The notes beneath the pieces were generated by a model. The model was not told the origin of the DNA. It was given only the letters and a program-made list of their open reading frames with translations, and did no database searches. This document shows positions 32,708-45,198 of a stretch of DNA of 64,000 bases, piece after piece. Origin of the DNA: Vibrio comitans (GTDB lineage Bacteria > Pseudomonadota > Gammaproteobacteria > Enterobacterales > Vibrionaceae); NCBI GenBank assembly GCA_024346835.1, contig AP024866.1, positions 2,480,001 through 2,544,000 of the forward strand, in the 5' to 3' direction. Every line of letters starts with the position of its first letter. Within the stretch, counting starts at the first letter, position 1. The position numbers were made by a program, and so were the translations under genes.

Positions 32708-34561
32708 TTAGATCGACAGTTTGTTAACACGCTTGCCGCCATACAGCAGGTTAACCACACAACGTGTACCGATAATCGCAGTAAACATTGAGGTTAAAAT
32801 ACCGATAGACAGAGTCACAGCAAAGCCTTTGATTGCACCAGTACCTACAGCAAACAAGATGATTGCAGTCAGTAGCGTTGTAATATTGGCATCGGCAATC
32901 GTACTAAATGCGTTAGCGTAACCTTGGTGAATCGCTTGCTGAGGATTTCGCCCTTCGCGCAACTCTTCACGGATACGCTCGAATATCAGAACGTTGGCAT
33001 CGACCGCCATACCGACAGTCAATACGATACCCGCAATACCCGGTAGCGTCATTGTCGCACCAGGAATCATCGACATTACACCGATAATCAGTACAAGGTT
33101 CGCCATTAGCGCCATGTTGGCAATAAAGCCAAACTTACGGTAGTAAATAAGAGTAAATAGCATTACTGCCACCATACCCCAGATACACGCCTGAATACCC
33201 ATATCGATATTCTGTTGACCCATAGAAGGACCGATGGTGCGCTCTTCTACAATCGAGATTGGCGCAATCAATGCACCAGCACGAAGTAGCAATGCTAGGT
33301 TGTGTGCTTCAGATGCAGAGTCGATACCCGTAATACGGAAGCTACGACCAAGAGCTGACTGAATCGTCGCTTGGTTGATCACTTCTTCATGCTTATCAAG
33401 GATGACTTTGCCTTCAGGAGTGCGCTTACCACTGTCTTTGTATTCCGCAAATACCGTGGCCATTAGCTTGCCAATGTTCTGACGAGAGAAAGCAGCCATC
33501 TTGCTACCACCTTCGCTATCTAGCGAGATGTTTACTTGAGGGCGACCATATTCATCAGCACTTGAGCTTGCATCGGTAATGCTAGAACCACCAAGAATGA
33601 CACGCTTTTTCAATACCGCTGGACGACCATCACGGTCATACTTAACTTCACTACCTGCTGGTACACGACCATTTGCAGCAGCGGCTAAGTCAGCCTGCAT
33701 ATCTACTTCGCGGAATTCTAGTGTTGCCGTAGCACCTAGGATCTCTTTAGCTCGTGCAGTGTCTTGAACACCTGGCAGTTCAACAACGATGCGGCTAGCG
33801 CCTTGACGTTGAACCAATGGCTCAGCAACACCTAACTCGTTCACACGGTTACGCAAGATAGTAATATTTTGCTCAACAGCGTAATTACGGATTTCAGCAA
33901 GACGAGCGTCGTTGAAGGTAGCCGTCAGCATAAAGCGACCATTGCTATCTGAATCAACAAATATCATGTCTGGGTGCTTAGACTTAAGTGTCGTTTCTGC
34001 TTGAGCAAGCTGCTCAGCATCACGCAGAATCACTTCAACTGAATCTTTGCCTGCACGAATTGCGCGGTAACGAATGCGGTCTTCGCGCAATTCGCTACGG
34101 AAGGCCTCTTCTTGCTGCGCAATCAGCTTGTCCATCGCAGCGTCCATATCCACTTCCATCAAGAAGTGAACACCACCACGTAGGTCAAGACCGAGCTTCA
34201 TAGGAGCAGCACCAATGCTTTCTAGCCAGCCTGGAGTCGCTGGAGCAAGGTTAAGTGCAACAATAAGATCTGAGCCCAGTGCTTCGCTAATTACGTCACG
34301 TGCACTAATTTGAGTATCAGTGTCGCTAAAGCGAACAAGAATGGAGCCATTCTCTAAGGCGATAGATTTATGGGAAAGGTTCTCTTTATCAAGAGCGTTG
34401 GTGACAGAGTCCATGGTTGCCATATCAACAGAGGCACCACGTGCCCCTGTGACTTGAATGGCTGGATCTTCACCGTAAAGATTTGGAAGTGCGTACAAAG
34501 CCGCAACTAAGATGGCCATAACCACCATCAAGTACTTCCATAACGGATAACGGTTTAACAC
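32708..34561 (-). CDS. secD: Protein translocase subunit SecD
   Basis: Partner of SecF. One N-terminal helix, a large periplasmic P1 region (about 30-440), then five more helices in the RND fold. Family motif [15 protein letters not shown] and the D5/D6-type [19 protein letters not shown]. 617 residues (E. coli 615). No VemP-like arrest peptide precedes it. yajC is 22 bases upstream, so this is the standard secDF copy; vibrios often carry a second copy elsewhere. Confidence 0.97.
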   Translation of the reverse strand: MLNRYPLWKYLMVVMAILVAALYALPNLYGEDPAIQVTGARGASVDMATMDSVTNALDKENLSHKSIALENGSILVRFSDTDTQISARDVISEALGSDLIVALNLAPATPGWLESIGAAPMKLGLDLRGGVHFLMEVDMDAAMDKLIAQQEEAFRSELREDRIRYRAIRAGKDSVEVILRDAEQLAQAETTLKSKHPDMIFVDSDSNGRFMLTATFNDARLAEIRNYAVEQNITILRNRVNELGVAEPLVQRQGASRIVVELPGVQDTARAKEILGATATLEFREVDMQADLAAAANGRVPAGSEVKYDRDGRPAVLKKRVILGGSSITDASSSADEYGRPQVNISLDSEGGSKMAAFSRQNIGKLMATVFAEYKDSGKRTPEGKVILDKHEEVINQATIQSALGRSFRITGIDSASEAHNLALLLRAGALIAPISIVEERTIGPSMGQQNIDMGIQACIWGMVAVMLFTLIYYRKFGFIANMALMANLVLIIGVMSMIPGATMTLPGIAGIVLTVGMAVDANVLIFERIREELREGRNPQQAIHQGYANAFSTIADANITTLLTAIILFAVGTGAIKGFAVTLSIGILTSMFTAIIGTRCVVNLLYGGKRVNKLSI

Positions 34562-34583
34562 AGCGAGGATCCTCTAGCTGTTC

Positions 34584-34919
34584 TTAAAGAGATTTCAGCG
34601 TACCTTTTGGTAGCACTGCAGTAACAAAGTCCTTTTTGATTACAACTTCGTTATTTGGATTTAGTTCGATAGCAAGAAAATCGTTCTCTTCAGAGATTGA
34701 AGAAATCTTACCTACTAGACCACCGCTAGTTAGAACTTCATCACCTTTGCTCATTGAAGCGATTAGGTTTTTGTGCTCTTTTACACGCTTAGATTGTGGA
34801 CGGTAAATCATGAAGTAAAAGATAACCGCGAACATGCCAAGCATGATCAGCATCTCAAAACCACCACCTTGTGCTCCACCTTCTGCAGCTGCATGAGCTT
34901 GAGAAATGAATAGACTCAT
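34584..34919 (-). CDS. yajC: Preprotein translocase accessory protein YajC
   Basis: Small SecDF-associated inner-membrane protein, 111 residues. One membrane helix (about 20-40: MLIMLGMFAVIFYFMIYRP) then a basic cytoplasmic domain with KGDEVLTSGGLVGKI. Directly precedes secD and follows tgt in the same operon. Confidence 0.96.
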   Translation of the reverse strand: MSLFISQAHAAAEGGAQGGGFEMLIMLGMFAVIFYFMIYRPQSKRVKEHKNLIASMSKGDEVLTSGGLVGKISSISEENDFLAIELNPNNEVVIKKDFVTAVLPKGTLKSL

Positions 34920-35062
34920 TAAAAATCCCCTTTAAAAAAATATTAAATTTAAGTTATAAGACAAAATGTGGCCTCATCGGCCCTTTTTCAAGGGGTAAGC
35001 GACAAAGCCACCAAGGAAGATGCAACAATTTGTATGATTACATCACCTTTTATGATTGTTTG

Positions 35063-36202
<1,140 letters not shown>

Positions 36203-36300
36203 TTACTCCAATGTGCCAGAGAAACAATCTGACGGTTAGTTTAGGACAATAATCTACTTTCGACTTGTCCCAAAAAAGAGTGGCCGCGTTTTACGCGAAA

Positions 36301-36319
36301 GGCCTTGTTAAACAAGGCC
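36301..36319. repeat. Perfect palindrome between queA and tgt
   Basis: GGCCTTGTTAAACAAGGCC forms a nine-bp perfect inverted repeat in the 204-bp queA-tgt gap. It lacks a T run. It may be a processing hairpin or an attenuator that lowers tgt relative to queA. Confidence 0.5.
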
Positions 36320-36403
36320 CCCTAGCACAGCTAGCACTCACGAAATGAATTGTATAGAACCCTTCAAACTAAATCGGAATGGTATCTAACTTTTCAACTT
36401 AAC

Positions 36404-37456
36404 TTACAAGCCCTTACGAGTAACGAACATCGCATCGCCATAACTAAAGAATCGATACTTGTGCTCCACTGCATGCTGATAAGCTCCCATTACATTATCG
36501 TAGCCAGCAAAGGCACTCACTAACATAATCAGTGTCGACTCAGGTAAATGAAAGTTGGTAAGCAAGCAATCAATAAGCTGAAACTCGTAACCAGGGTAAA
36601 TAAAGATATCGGTGTCACCAAAGAATGGTTTCAGCTTTGTGCCATTACGAACAGCATCTTGAGCTGCGCTCTCCAATGAGCGCACAGAGGTAGTGCCTAC
36701 CGCTATAACACGACCGCCTTTAGCTTTGGTCTCGTTAATTGCATCAACAACCTCTTGAGTTACCTCTACGTATTCTGCGTGCATGTGATGCTCGAGAATA
36801 TTATCAACACGTACAGGCTGGAATGTACCTGCTCCCACATGCAAGGTAACAAACGCAAGGTTTGCGCCTTTTGCTTTAATCTTTTCTAAGATCTCATCAT
36901 CAAAGTGCAGACCCGCTGTTGGCGCAGCCACTGCCCCCGGCTTCTCATTGTAAACCGTTTGATAGCGCTCCTGATCTGAGTCCTCATCCGGACGATCAAT
37001 ATAAGGAGGCAAAGGCATGTGACCGACTTCTTCTAAGATCTGTAGTACCGCTTTATCAGAGGTAAAACGAATCTCAAACAAGGCATCGTGCCTAGCGACC
37101 ATTTTAGCCGCGTACTGATCTTTATCGCCAAGGAACAACTCAGTACCCGGTTTTGGAGATTTTGAAGAACGCACATGAGCCAATATCGTGTGCTCATCCA
37201 CCATTCTCTCAACTAGGACCTCAATCTTACCGCCACTTGCCTTACGGCCAAATACACGAGCAGGGATCACTCGAGTGTTGTTAAACACTAACAAGTCACC
37301 CTCGTTCACCAAGTCCAGTACGTCAGTAAAGCTTTTATCTTGAACTTCACCGCTATTGCCCGTTAATTGCAGTAGGCGACTCGAAGTACGATCTGGCATC
37401 GGGTAGCGCGCGATCAATTCATCGGGTAGATCAAAATGAAAATCTGAAACTTGCAT
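36404..37456 (-). CDS. queA: S-adenosylmethionine:tRNA ribosyltransferase-isomerase QueA
   Basis: Builds epoxyqueuosine on preQ1-tRNA using the ribosyl group of [18 protein letters not shown] start, [23 protein letters not shown] and [12 protein letters not shown] are family hallmarks. 350 residues (E. coli 356). First gene of queA-tgt-yajC-secD-secF. The 247-bp gap to the divergent CBS gene holds the promoters; I see no riboswitch. Confidence 0.97.
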   Translation of the reverse strand: MQVSDFHFDLPDELIARYPMPDRTSSRLLQLTGNSGEVQDKSFTDVLDLVNEGDLLVFNNTRVIPARVFGRKASGGKIEVLVERMVDEHTILAHVRSSKSPKPGTELFLGDKDQYAAKMVARHDALFEIRFTSDKAVLQILEEVGHMPLPPYIDRPDEDSDQERYQTVYNEKPGAVAAPTAGLHFDDEILEKIKAKGANLAFVTLHVGAGTFQPVRVDNILEHHMHAEYVEVTQEVVDAINETKAKGGRVIAVGTTSVRSLESAAQDAVRNGTKLKPFFGDTDIFIYPGYEFQLIDCLLTNFHLPESTLIMLVSAFAGYDNVMGAYQHAVEHKYRFFSYGDAMFVTRKGL

Positions 37457-37703
37457 GGCGATTAACGTTCCTAGGCTAAATATTTTGCAGGGCGCTAGTA
37501 TAGATTGCCCCCCGACAAGATCAAGGAAAGATGCTCAATCACTCACGAAAACCAGCCAAGATATTGTCTGGTCACAAGTTTACTTAATAGTGGATTTTTC
37601 TGCGTTTTTTCATCCAAATTAAGGGGTAAATCAAAGTATAAATTGAGTCTGATTACTATAGTTAAATGAGTTGAATCGGTTAGGAACTTGCTAGGAGATT
37701 ATT

Positions 37704-38147
37704 ATGATAAAAATTGCCGAGCTTATGACTCGCAACCCCTACACCCTGTTGCGTTCCAACACTCTGGCTGATGCTAAAAAGCTGATGGCAGAGCATGAAA
37801 TAAGGCATGTACCCGTTGTCGATGTTGATGATGAGCTACTAGGCTTAGTGACTCAAAGAGACATATTGGCCGCTCAAGACTCAAGCTTGCAAATTAACCC
37901 AGATAAAAGTGCCTATACCCTAGAAACCCCACTCAACCAAGCTATGTGTAGGAGCGTCATCACCGTAAGCCCTCATGCCGGTTTACGAGAAAGTGCAATG
38001 ATGATGCAAAAGCGCAAAGTTGGGTGCTTACCCGTGGTACAGAATGGCAAATTGGTTGGCATCATTACTGACAGTGATTTTGTCGCTATTGCGATTAACC
38101 TACTTGAACTGCAAGAGGAAGTGGAACCGGTAGAGTCAGGAACATAA
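37704..38147 (+). CDS. CBS-domain protein
   Basis: 147 residues made of two CBS domains (about 1-60 and 78-135: MTRNPYTLLRS..., HVPVVD..LGLVTQRD, and VGCLPVVQNGKLVGIITDSDF). Such stand-alone pairs bind adenine nucleotides and act as energy sensors, but the partner is unknown. CTAGGAG lies about eight bases before the ATG. It is divergent from queA and convergent with lysS. Confidence 0.85.
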   Translation: MIKIAELMTRNPYTLLRSNTLADAKKLMAEHEIRHVPVVDVDDELLGLVTQRDILAAQDSSLQINPDKSAYTLETPLNQAMCRSVITVSPHAGLRESAMMMQKRKVGCLPVVQNGKLVGIITDSDFVAIAINLLELQEEVEPVESGT

Positions 38148-38150
38148 AAA

Positions 38151-38176
38151 AAGCCACATCATTGCTGATGTGGCTT
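38151..38176. terminator. Terminator shared by the CBS gene and lysS
   Basis: An 11-bp stem (38151-38161 with 38166-38176), loop TTGC. An A tract to the left gives a strong T run for lysS on minus; the right side is T-rich for the plus gene. Confidence 0.85.
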
Positions 38177-38198
38177 GTTCATTCTTCTATAACTGCGA

Positions 38199-39716
38199 TT
38201 ACTGCTGAGGGCGCATCGCTGGGAATAGGATCACGTCACGAATAGTGTGGGTGTTGGTAAATAGCATCGCTAGGCGATCAATACCAATACCTTGACCTGC
38301 TGTCGGTGGAAGACCGTGCTCTAGCGCTGTAATGTAATCAGCATCGTAGTACATTGCTTCATCATCACCTGCATCTTTCGCATCAACCTGAGCTTTAAAG
38401 CGCGCATCTTGATCTTCTGCATCGTTAAGCTCAGAGAAACCATTTGCTACCTCACGGCCACCAATGAAGAACTCAAAGCGGTCAGTGAAGAACGGGTTGC
38501 TGTCGCTACGGCGAGCCAATGGAGAGATGTCCGCAGGGTAACCTGTAATGAAGGTAGGCTGAATTAACTGAGGCTCAGCCGTTTCACCAAAGATCTCTTC
38601 AAGAAGCTGACCACAAGTCCAGAACGTTTCTACTTGCACGTGTACAGATTTCGCAATGGCTACCATCTTGTCACGGTCTTGTAGATCGGCTTCTGTTAGC
38701 GCTTGAATTTCAGCATGGTCTGGGTTGTAGTGTTTGATCGCTTCAAACATGCTCATACGAGCGTATGTGCCACCAAACTCAACAGTCTCTTCACCGTAAG
38801 GCATAGAGGTTGAACCTAGAACATCCATAGCCACTGTGCTTAGCATCTCTTCAGTCAGATCCATCAGATCTTTGTAATCAGCATAAGCTTGGTAGAATTC
38901 CATCATAGTGAATTCAGGGTTGTGGCGCGGAGATAGACCTTCGTTACGGAAGTTACGGTTGATCTCAAATACGCGGTCAAAACCACCAACAACTAGACGC
39001 TTGAGGTAAAGCTCTGGAGCAACACGTAGGTACATGTCGATGTCTAGCGCGTTGTGGTGCGTGATAAATGGACGCGCTGTTGCGCCACCAGGGATCACGT
39101 GCATCATTGGAGTTTCTACTTCTAGGTAACCCTTAGAGCTCATGAAGTTACGGATAGAAGAAACCAGCTTAGAGCGAATGATGAACGCTTCACGAGAATC
39201 TTCGTTAACGATCAGGTCAACATAGCGCTGACGGTAACGCATCTCTTGGTCGGTCAAACCGTGGAACTTCTCTGGAAGTGGACGCAGTGCTTTAGTCAGC
39301 AACTCGTACTCTTCCATGTTCACGTATAGGTCACCCTTACCAGATTTGTGCAGTGCACCCTTAACACCGATGATGTCACCGATGTCTAAACCTTGGTATT
39401 GCTCTTTAAGCTGCTTTTGAACATCTTTTGCTGCGTATGCTTGGATACGACCAGACGTTTCTTGAATAGCCAAGAAAGGACCACGCTTCGCCATAACACG
39501 ACCAGCGATCGCTACGATGTGGTTCAGCTCTTCTAGCTCTTCTTTGGTCTTTTCACCGAATTCCGCTTGAAGATCGCCAGCTAGGTGCTCACGACGGAAG
39601 TCATTTGGGTGGCCGTTTGCTTTGCAGGTCTTGCGGATATGATCCAGCTTGCTACGACGCTCAGCAATTAGCTTATTTTCTTCTTGTTGGTTTTCATTTT
39701 GAACAGCATCAGTCAT
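38199..39716 (-). CDS. lysS: Lysyl-tRNA synthetase LysS
   Basis: Class II aminoacyl-tRNA synthetase. N-terminal OB-fold anticodon domain (about 65-150), then catalytic domain with motif 2 [20 protein letters not shown] and motif 3 [10 protein letters not shown]. 505 residues, as in E. coli. It follows prfB by 39 bases, the classical prfB-lysS operon. Confidence 0.98.
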   Translation of the reverse strand: MTDAVQNENQQEENKLIAERRSKLDHIRKTCKANGHPNDFRREHLAGDLQAEFGEKTKEELEELNHIVAIAGRVMAKRGPFLAIQETSGRIQAYAAKDVQKQLKEQYQGLDIGDIIGVKGALHKSGKGDLYVNMEEYELLTKALRPLPEKFHGLTDQEMRYRQRYVDLIVNEDSREAFIIRSKLVSSIRNFMSSKGYLEVETPMMHVIPGGATARPFITHHNALDIDMYLRVAPELYLKRLVVGGFDRVFEINRNFRNEGLSPRHNPEFTMMEFYQAYADYKDLMDLTEEMLSTVAMDVLGSTSMPYGEETVEFGGTYARMSMFEAIKHYNPDHAEIQALTEADLQDRDKMVAIAKSVHVQVETFWTCGQLLEEIFGETAEPQLIQPTFITGYPADISPLARRSDSNPFFTDRFEFFIGGREVANGFSELNDAEDQDARFKAQVDAKDAGDDEAMYYDADYITALEHGLPPTAGQGIGIDRLAMLFTNTHTIRDVILFPAMRPQQ

Positions 39717-39755
39717 TTTCGATGTATCCTGTTTTCTTCTTTTTCGGTGAAAAGC

Positions 39756-40854
39756 TTACAGACCTGATTTCAGGCTAGCTTCAATAAATTTGTCTAGGTC
39801 GCCGTCAAGCACGGCTTGGGTGTTACGATTTTCAACACCAGTGCGCAGATCTTTAATGCGAGAGTCGTCCAATACGTAAGAACGAATTTGGCTACCCCAA
39901 CCGATATCTGATTTCGCATCTTCGTTTGCTTGTTTCTCAGCGTTTTGTTTCTGCAATTCAAACTCAAACAATTTAGCACGAAGCTGTTTCATTGCTTGGT
40001 CTTTGTTCTTATGCTGAGAACGGTCATTCTGACACTGAACCACAATATTAGTCGGTACGTGAGTAATACGAACCGCAGATTCAGTGGTGTTTACGTGCTG
40101 ACCACCTGCACCAGAAGCGCGGTATACATCAATACGAAGATCTGATGGATTAATATCGATCTGGATGTTGTCATCAATCTCTGGATAAATAAATGCAGAT
40201 GCAAACGAAGTATGGCGACGACCACTGGAGTCAAACGGTGATTTACGCACGAGACGGTGTACACCCGTTTCAGTGCGAAGCCAACCGTAGGCGTACTCAC
40301 CAGAAATCTTTACTGTTGCGCCTTTAAGGCCTGCAACTTCACCCTCAGACACTTCGATAACCTCTGTCTTGAACCCTTTTGCATCAGCCCAACGCAAGTA
40401 CATGCGTAGCATCATGTTGGTCCAATCCTGAGCTTCTGTACCACCTGAACCCGATTGAAGGTCGATGTAACAATCAGCACCATCGTGGTCACCAGAGAAC
40501 ATGCGACGGAACTCTAGCTTCGCTAGCTTAGCTTCAAGCTCTGCTAGTTCAGGTTCAATCTCGTCAAAGGTTTCTTGGTCTTCTTCTTCAACCGCTAGTT
40601 CAAGCAAGCCTTCAACGTCTTCAACACCTTGATCCAGTAAATCAATGGTTTCAACGACAGCTTCTAGTGATGCACGTTCTTTACCTAGCGCTTGAGCACG
40701 CTCAGGTTCGTTCCATACATCTGGTTGTTCTAGCTCTGCATTTACTTCTTCTAGGCGCTCTTTCTTAGCGTCATAGTCAAAGGTACCCCCTCAGGACATT
40801 CGTGCGCTCAGACACGTCCTGTAGGCGGTTTTTAATCGGATTGATTTCAAACAT
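39756..40854 (-). CDS. prfB: Peptide chain release factor 2 with programmed +1 frameshift
   Basis: Terminates at UGA and UAA. The gene starts at ATG 40854 ([10 protein letters not shown]...), reads 25 codons to CTT at 40782-40780, meets in-frame TGA (40779-40777), and continues in the +1 frame at GAC (40778) to the stop at 39756, giving 365 residues. AGGGGG three bases before CTT-TGA is the frameshift-stimulating Shine-Dalgarno. SGGTEAQDW, the GGQ motif ([10 protein letters not shown]) and the UGA-reading SPF motif (RKSPFDSSG) are visible. Annotators often report only 39756-40607. Part of dsbC-recJ-prfB-lysS. Confidence 0.97.
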
Positions 40855-40971
40855 CTTTGGCCAATATTTTGAATAGAAAATAACCGCGGAATTTTACTCA
40901 AAAATGTGACCAAGATACAGAAATATTTTGAAGTTCGTGGATATTAAAGAGCCGAAAATAGAGCTGCCTTG

Positions 40972-42711
40972 CTAGGCAGCATCAATATGTTCAACCATAA
41001 GTTGTAAGGATTGATTGCCTCTAAACTCATTGATATCAAGGCGATAAGCCATTCTGACTTTAGTTGTTGCAGGATCTGGCCAGCGACGCAAATCGACGTT
41101 AAAGGCAATCGCATCGATCATAATGTTAGTGGCATGAGACTTGTGCAAAGGTTCAAGCATCAGCTTAAGGTGCTTCTCACCCACCAACTTTTGATGCAAA
41201 ACCTTAAACTCGCCATCAAAGATAGGTTCAGGAAAGGCTTGCCCCCAAGGACCACCATTACGGATCTCCATTGCAGTATGCATATTGAACTCTTCAGGTG
41301 TTAATTCACCATCAGATAATACAATGCCCTTTAAGGCATGCTCATCAACCTCATCTCGAACCGCTTGATCGAATAACTCACTAAAGCGCGTAAAGTCACT
41401 CTCTTTAATGGTCAATCCGGCAGCCATGGCATGCCCGCCAAACTTTAGGATTAGCCCAGGGTTTTGTACGTCAATCTTATCTAAGGCATCACGCATGTGT
41501 AGCCCTTTGATTGAGCGACATGACCCCTTAATCAAACCGTCACCGCCATCGGCAAATGCAATAACAGGTCGATGGAATTTATCTTTGATTCTTGAAGCAA
41601 GAATACCAATTACCCCTTGGTGCCAGTCACGCTGAAATAGCGTAATTCCATAGGGCATTTCTTGATCGGCACTGAACTGCAATCGCTCGCAAAATGCCAG
41701 CGCTTCTTGCTTCATGCCCTCTTCAATTTCTCGTCGAGTAATATTAAGCGCATCAAGTTCAGTCGCCATACGTCTCGCAGCATGAATGTTATTACACATC
41801 AATAGTTCTACGCCAAACGACATATCATCCAAGCGTCCAGCCGCGTTAATACGAGGCCCGAGTGCAAAACCAAAATCAGACGCGACCAAGCGGCTAGGCT
41901 CTCGTTTTGATACTTCAATAAGAGCCTGAATTCCTGGGCGACCAAGGCCTGCTCTAATACGCTGCAAACCTTGATGTACCAAGATTCGATTGTTCTCATC
42001 CAGTGGCACGACATCGGCAACGGTGCCGAGTGCTACTAAGTCGAGTAATTCGGTAAGGTTAGGCTCTGCTATGCCAGATTCATTGAACCAGTTTGTTTGG
42101 CGCATCAAAGCGCGTAGCGCCACCATCAAATAAAAGGCTACGCCAACACCTGCTAATGCCTTAGAAGGAAAATCGCATTCATGCAGATTCGGGTTAACCA
42201 TGGCATCGGCTTCCGGCAATACATGCCCTGGTAAGTGGTGGTCTGTGACCAATACCTGAATGTTGTTTTGTTTAGCAAATCGCACCCCTTCTATAGAAGA
42301 TACGCCATTATCTACAGTCATGATGAGGTCGACGCCCATTTCGATGGCTTGTTCTACAACCTCAGGGCTTAAGCCATAACCATCTTCAAAACGGTTGGGG
42401 ACCAGATAATCGACATTGCTTGAACCCAACATGCGTAGCGCCAGCACCGACAATGCCGAAGAGGTCGCACCATCAGCATCAAAATCGCCAACCACAATAA
42501 TACGCTTATTGTCTTTAATAGCACTCAAAAGCAGCTCTGCAGCCGCTTTGATGCCATGAAGCTTCTGCGGTGGAAGTAAGCCTTTGGCACCACGTTCTAA
42601 TTGCACCGAAGACTCAATACCACGAGCGGCATAAATACGTCGCATCAACGCAGACAGTGTGGTGGGCAGGTTGGAAATATCAGCAGCGGGACGACGTTTA
42701 ATCTCGATCAT
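40972..42711 (-). CDS. recJ: Single-strand-specific exonuclease RecJ
   Basis: 5'-3' ssDNA exonuclease in recombination, mismatch and base-excision repair. DHH phosphoesterase core: DFDADGATS (motif I), MTVDNGVSS, TDHHLPG (motif III), then the DHHA1 domain with GGHAMAAGLT. 579 residues (E. coli 577). It follows dsbC by 60 bases and precedes prfB by 117, as in E. coli. Confidence 0.97.
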   Translation of the reverse strand: MIEIKRRPAADISNLPTTLSALMRRIYAARGIESSVQLERGAKGLLPPQKLHGIKAAAELLLSAIKDNKRIIVVGDFDADGATSSALSVLALRMLGSSNVDYLVPNRFEDGYGLSPEVVEQAIEMGVDLIMTVDNGVSSIEGVRFAKQNNIQVLVTDHHLPGHVLPEADAMVNPNLHECDFPSKALAGVGVAFYLMVALRALMRQTNWFNESGIAEPNLTELLDLVALGTVADVVPLDENNRILVHQGLQRIRAGLGRPGIQALIEVSKREPSRLVASDFGFALGPRINAAGRLDDMSFGVELLMCNNIHAARRMATELDALNITRREIEEGMKQEALAFCERLQFSADQEMPYGITLFQRDWHQGVIGILASRIKDKFHRPVIAFADGGDGLIKGSCRSIKGLHMRDALDKIDVQNPGLILKFGGHAMAAGLTIKESDFTRFSELFDQAVRDEVDEHALKGIVLSDGELTPEEFNMHTAMEIRNGGPWGQAFPEPIFDGEFKVLHQKLVGEKHLKLMLEPLHKSHATNIMIDAIAFNVDLRRWPDPATTKVRMAYRLDINEFRGNQSLQLMVEHIDAA

Positions 42712-42771
42712 GGCTTCTTAATCTAGTAATGGGGGGAAAAGCGCTGTACTCAATGACAGCGCTTATAAAGG

Positions 42772-43512
42772 CTAGCCTTGTGATTCTAGTCTTTTCAGCA
42801 GATCTTCAGGTGACAGGTAACCGCCAACATTCATTCCTTTTGAGGTGTACACCGCAGGAGTACCTGATACGCCAATCGCTTTACCCAATTGGTACTGCTC
42901 TGAAACCATAGTTTGGCACTGCTGAATACTATCGCTCGAAGCGTTGACGTTTTCACCGCGTAGCTTAGCATCGTTCATCGCTTTAGCTGGGTCGGCACTA
43001 CACCAAATATTGGCCATCGTTTGGCCTATATCACTGCGATCACCCGCTCTAGGGAAAGCAAGGTAGCGGACGGTAATACCCAATTTATTGTACTCCGCCA
43101 TTTGGCGGTGTAGCTTCAGGCAGTAGCCACAAGAGATATCGGTAAAGACAGTCACAACATATTTTTCATTGTCTGCCTTGTAAACGATCATCTCATCACT
43201 AGCTTGATCGAGTAAGCTTACGATTTTTGGACCATTCCTAAGCGCGGCTACATCTTGGAAATTACCCTTATCGTCAAGAGAGTATAATTTGCCTGGAATA
43301 AAGTAATCAGCCGTTGGGGTTGCATAGAAGGTTCCTTGATTGGTTGTGACTTCTACCAATCCATCAACCTCAATGGCATCTATTTGCATTACGGATACAC
43401 CGATTTTGGCGAATCGCTCCTTAATTTGCGCCTCGTTAAACTCTGTTGCACTCACACTAAAGGCAAGCAAAGAGCACATAACCACGCCGAAGACTCGACC
43501 TAAAATATTCAT
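42772..43512 (-). CDS. dsbC: Thiol:disulfide isomerase DsbC
   Basis: Periplasmic disulfide isomerase. Chosen start is ATG 43512 (MNILGRVFG), with AGGA six bases upstream and a clean signal peptide cut after SVSA. A longer frame to 43566 would spoil the signal peptide. N-terminal dimerisation domain, then thioredoxin fold with active site CGYC at 128-131 of this start; 246 residues (E. coli 236). Second structural cysteine pair present (WCSADPA, QQCQTM). Confidence 0.95.
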   Translation of the reverse strand: MNILGRVFGVVMCSLLAFSVSATEFNEAQIKERFAKIGVSVMQIDAIEVDGLVEVTTNQGTFYATPTADYFIPGKLYSLDDKGNFQDVAALRNGPKIVSLLDQASDEMIVYKADNEKYVVTVFTDISCGYCLKLHRQMAEYNKLGITVRYLAFPRAGDRSDIGQTMANIWCSADPAKAMNDAKLRGENVNASSDSIQQCQTMVSEQYQLGKAIGVSGTPAVYTSKGMNVGGYLSPEDLLKRLESQG

Positions 43513-43562
43513 ACAATTTCCTACTAAATAATGGGTATAGCGTGTGAACATAAAACTGCTGC

Positions 43563-44474
43563 TCACGCTCTTGGGTGATGCTGCTGATGGATCTGTTTCA
43601 ATCTCTCGGTGGCAACATGAGTATAAATTTGAGTCGTAGATAAGTCACTATGTCCTAGCAACATCTGTACGACACGTAAGTCTGCACCATAGTTCAATAA
43701 ATGAGTGGCAAAGGCATGCCTCATCACGTGTGGTGAGAGCGTATCGGTATCAATCCCCGCAATCTGTGCATAGTACTTGATACGATGCCAAAACGTTTGC
43801 CGAGTCATTTGTCGAGAGCGTTTACTCGGGAATACAACGTCCGAGGAATTTTCTCCCATCAATTGAGACCGGCCATGGGTAAGAAAACGTTCAATCCAAT
43901 CAATGGCATTTTCGCCCATAGGAACCAATCGCTCTTTTCCCCCTTTACCCACTACTCGCACAACACCTTGTCGTAGGCTCATATTTTCCATCGTGAGACC
44001 GACAAGCTCTGATACACGCAAGCCGGTTGCGTATAAAAGCTCAAGCATAGCCTTGTCGCGAAGCTCTATTGGGTCATCCACATTAGGTGCATCAAGCAAA
44101 CTATCAACCTGTTGCTCACTGATATCCTTTGGCAAACGCTTTGGAAGCTTAGGTCTGATCAATAATGCACTCGGATCATCAGGGCGTACTTTCTCTCGAT
44201 ACAAATACTGGAACAATCGGCGCATAGCGGACAACATTCGAGCACGACTTGACTGGGCAAAGTTCTTGTCCACTAGCCAAGCTTGATAATCTAACAACTC
44301 TTGGTAACTGACTGAGGATAAATCCGATTTATTCTGCTCCAACCATTGCGACAACTTACTCAGATCCAATCTATAAGACGCTAAGGTATTTTCGGACAGG
44401 CCCTTTTCCATCCAGATGGCGTCTAAGAATTGCTCTATAAGATTCTGATTTAACAAGCTAAAAGTTCCAGTCAT
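43563..44474 (-). CDS. xerD: Site-specific tyrosine recombinase XerD
   Basis: Resolves chromosome dimers at dif together with XerC and FtsK. SAM-like core-binding domain (1-110) then catalytic domain with Arg153, Lys177, His249, Arg252, His275 and nucleophile Tyr284, all present. 303 residues (E. coli 298). XerC is ruled out by the fldB-xerD-dsbC-recJ context. It is divergent from fldB. Confidence 0.97.
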   Translation of the reverse strand: MTGTFSLLNQNLIEQFLDAIWMEKGLSENTLASYRLDLSKLSQWLEQNKSDLSSVSYQELLDYQAWLVDKNFAQSSRARMLSAMRRLFQYLYREKVRPDDPSALLIRPKLPKRLPKDISEQQVDSLLDAPNVDDPIELRDKAMLELLYATGLRVSELVGLTMENMSLRQGVVRVVGKGGKERLVPMGENAIDWIERFLTHGRSQLMGENSSDVVFPSKRSRQMTRQTFWHRIKYYAQIAGIDTDTLSPHVMRHAFATHLLNYGADLRVVQMLLGHSDLSTTQIYTHVATERLKQIHQQHHPRA

Positions 44475-44588
44475 ACCAATATAGTCACCTTAAAGTATAC
44501 AAGCATTAGGCTGATTGCTAGTGGCGGGCACTGAAAGTTAGTAAAAATAAAGGTAGAATCAACGGCATGACCATTAGCTATAATTGAA

Positions 44589-45110
44589 ATGATGAAAATA
44601 GGACTATTTTTCGGCTCTACCACCTGCTATACCGAAATGGCAGCAGAAAAAATTCGAGACATCATTGGAAGCGACATTGTAGATCTGCACAATGTAAAAG
44701 ATTCCCCACTTTCCCTGATGAACGACTACGACTTTCTGATTCTAGGGATTTCCACATGGGATTTCGGTGAACTTCAAGAGGACTGGGGAGCATTATGGCA
44801 CGACATAGATGGCGTACCGCTAACAGGCAAGCACGTCGCGTTATTCGGCTTAGGGGATCAAGAAGGATATGGCGAATGGTTTCAGGATGCGATGGGACTA
44901 CTTCATCAGCAGCTTCAGCCAAGCAAACCTAACTTTATTGGCTACTGGCCGATAGAGGGCTATGAATTCCAGGCTTCAAAGGCTCTCACCGAAGATGGCT
45001 CAAAATTTGTAGGGCTAGCACTTGATGAAGATTCTCAGTACGAGTTTAGTGATGAGCGCATCGCTACTTGGTGCGAGCAAATCCTCATTGAGTACTCTAA
45101 CTCACTGTAA
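44589..45110 (+). CDS. fldB: Flavodoxin FldB
   Basis: FMN electron carrier of 173 residues (E. coli FldB 173). Phosphate-binding loop [11 protein letters not shown]-stacking [14 protein letters not shown] and [12 protein letters not shown] are present. Divergent from xerD as in E. coli, which separates it from FldA (next to fur). A start one codon later (second ATG) is equally possible. Confidence 0.94.
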   Translation: MMKIGLFFGSTTCYTEMAAEKIRDIIGSDIVDLHNVKDSPLSLMNDYDFLILGISTWDFGELQEDWGALWHDIDGVPLTGKHVALFGLGDQEGYGEWFQDAMGLLHQQLQPSKPNFIGYWPIEGYEFQASKALTEDGSKFVGLALDEDSQYEFSDERIATWCEQILIEYSNSL

Positions 45111-45124
45111 GTAAGCAGACATAA

Positions 45125-45156
45125 AAAAAGGAGGCATTTTATATGCCTCCTTTTTA
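45125..45156. terminator. Bidirectional terminator of fldB and brnQ
   Basis: A 13-bp perfect stem (45125-45137 with 45143-45155), five-base loop, A tract left and T tract right, between convergent genes. Confidence 0.92.
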
Positions 45157-45198
45157 TTGGTCTTTCACATTTCGAAAAGTGGTTTTACCTTCAATGAG

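Noticed and set aside
34920..35062. VemP-like arrest peptide or leader before yajC-secDF
   Set aside because: No open frame with signal peptide and arrest motif lies upstream; tgt is directly upstream.
37457..37703. preQ1 riboswitch before queA
   Set aside because: No H-type pseudoknot motif with the A-rich tail is apparent, and this pathway is not riboswitch-controlled in close relatives.
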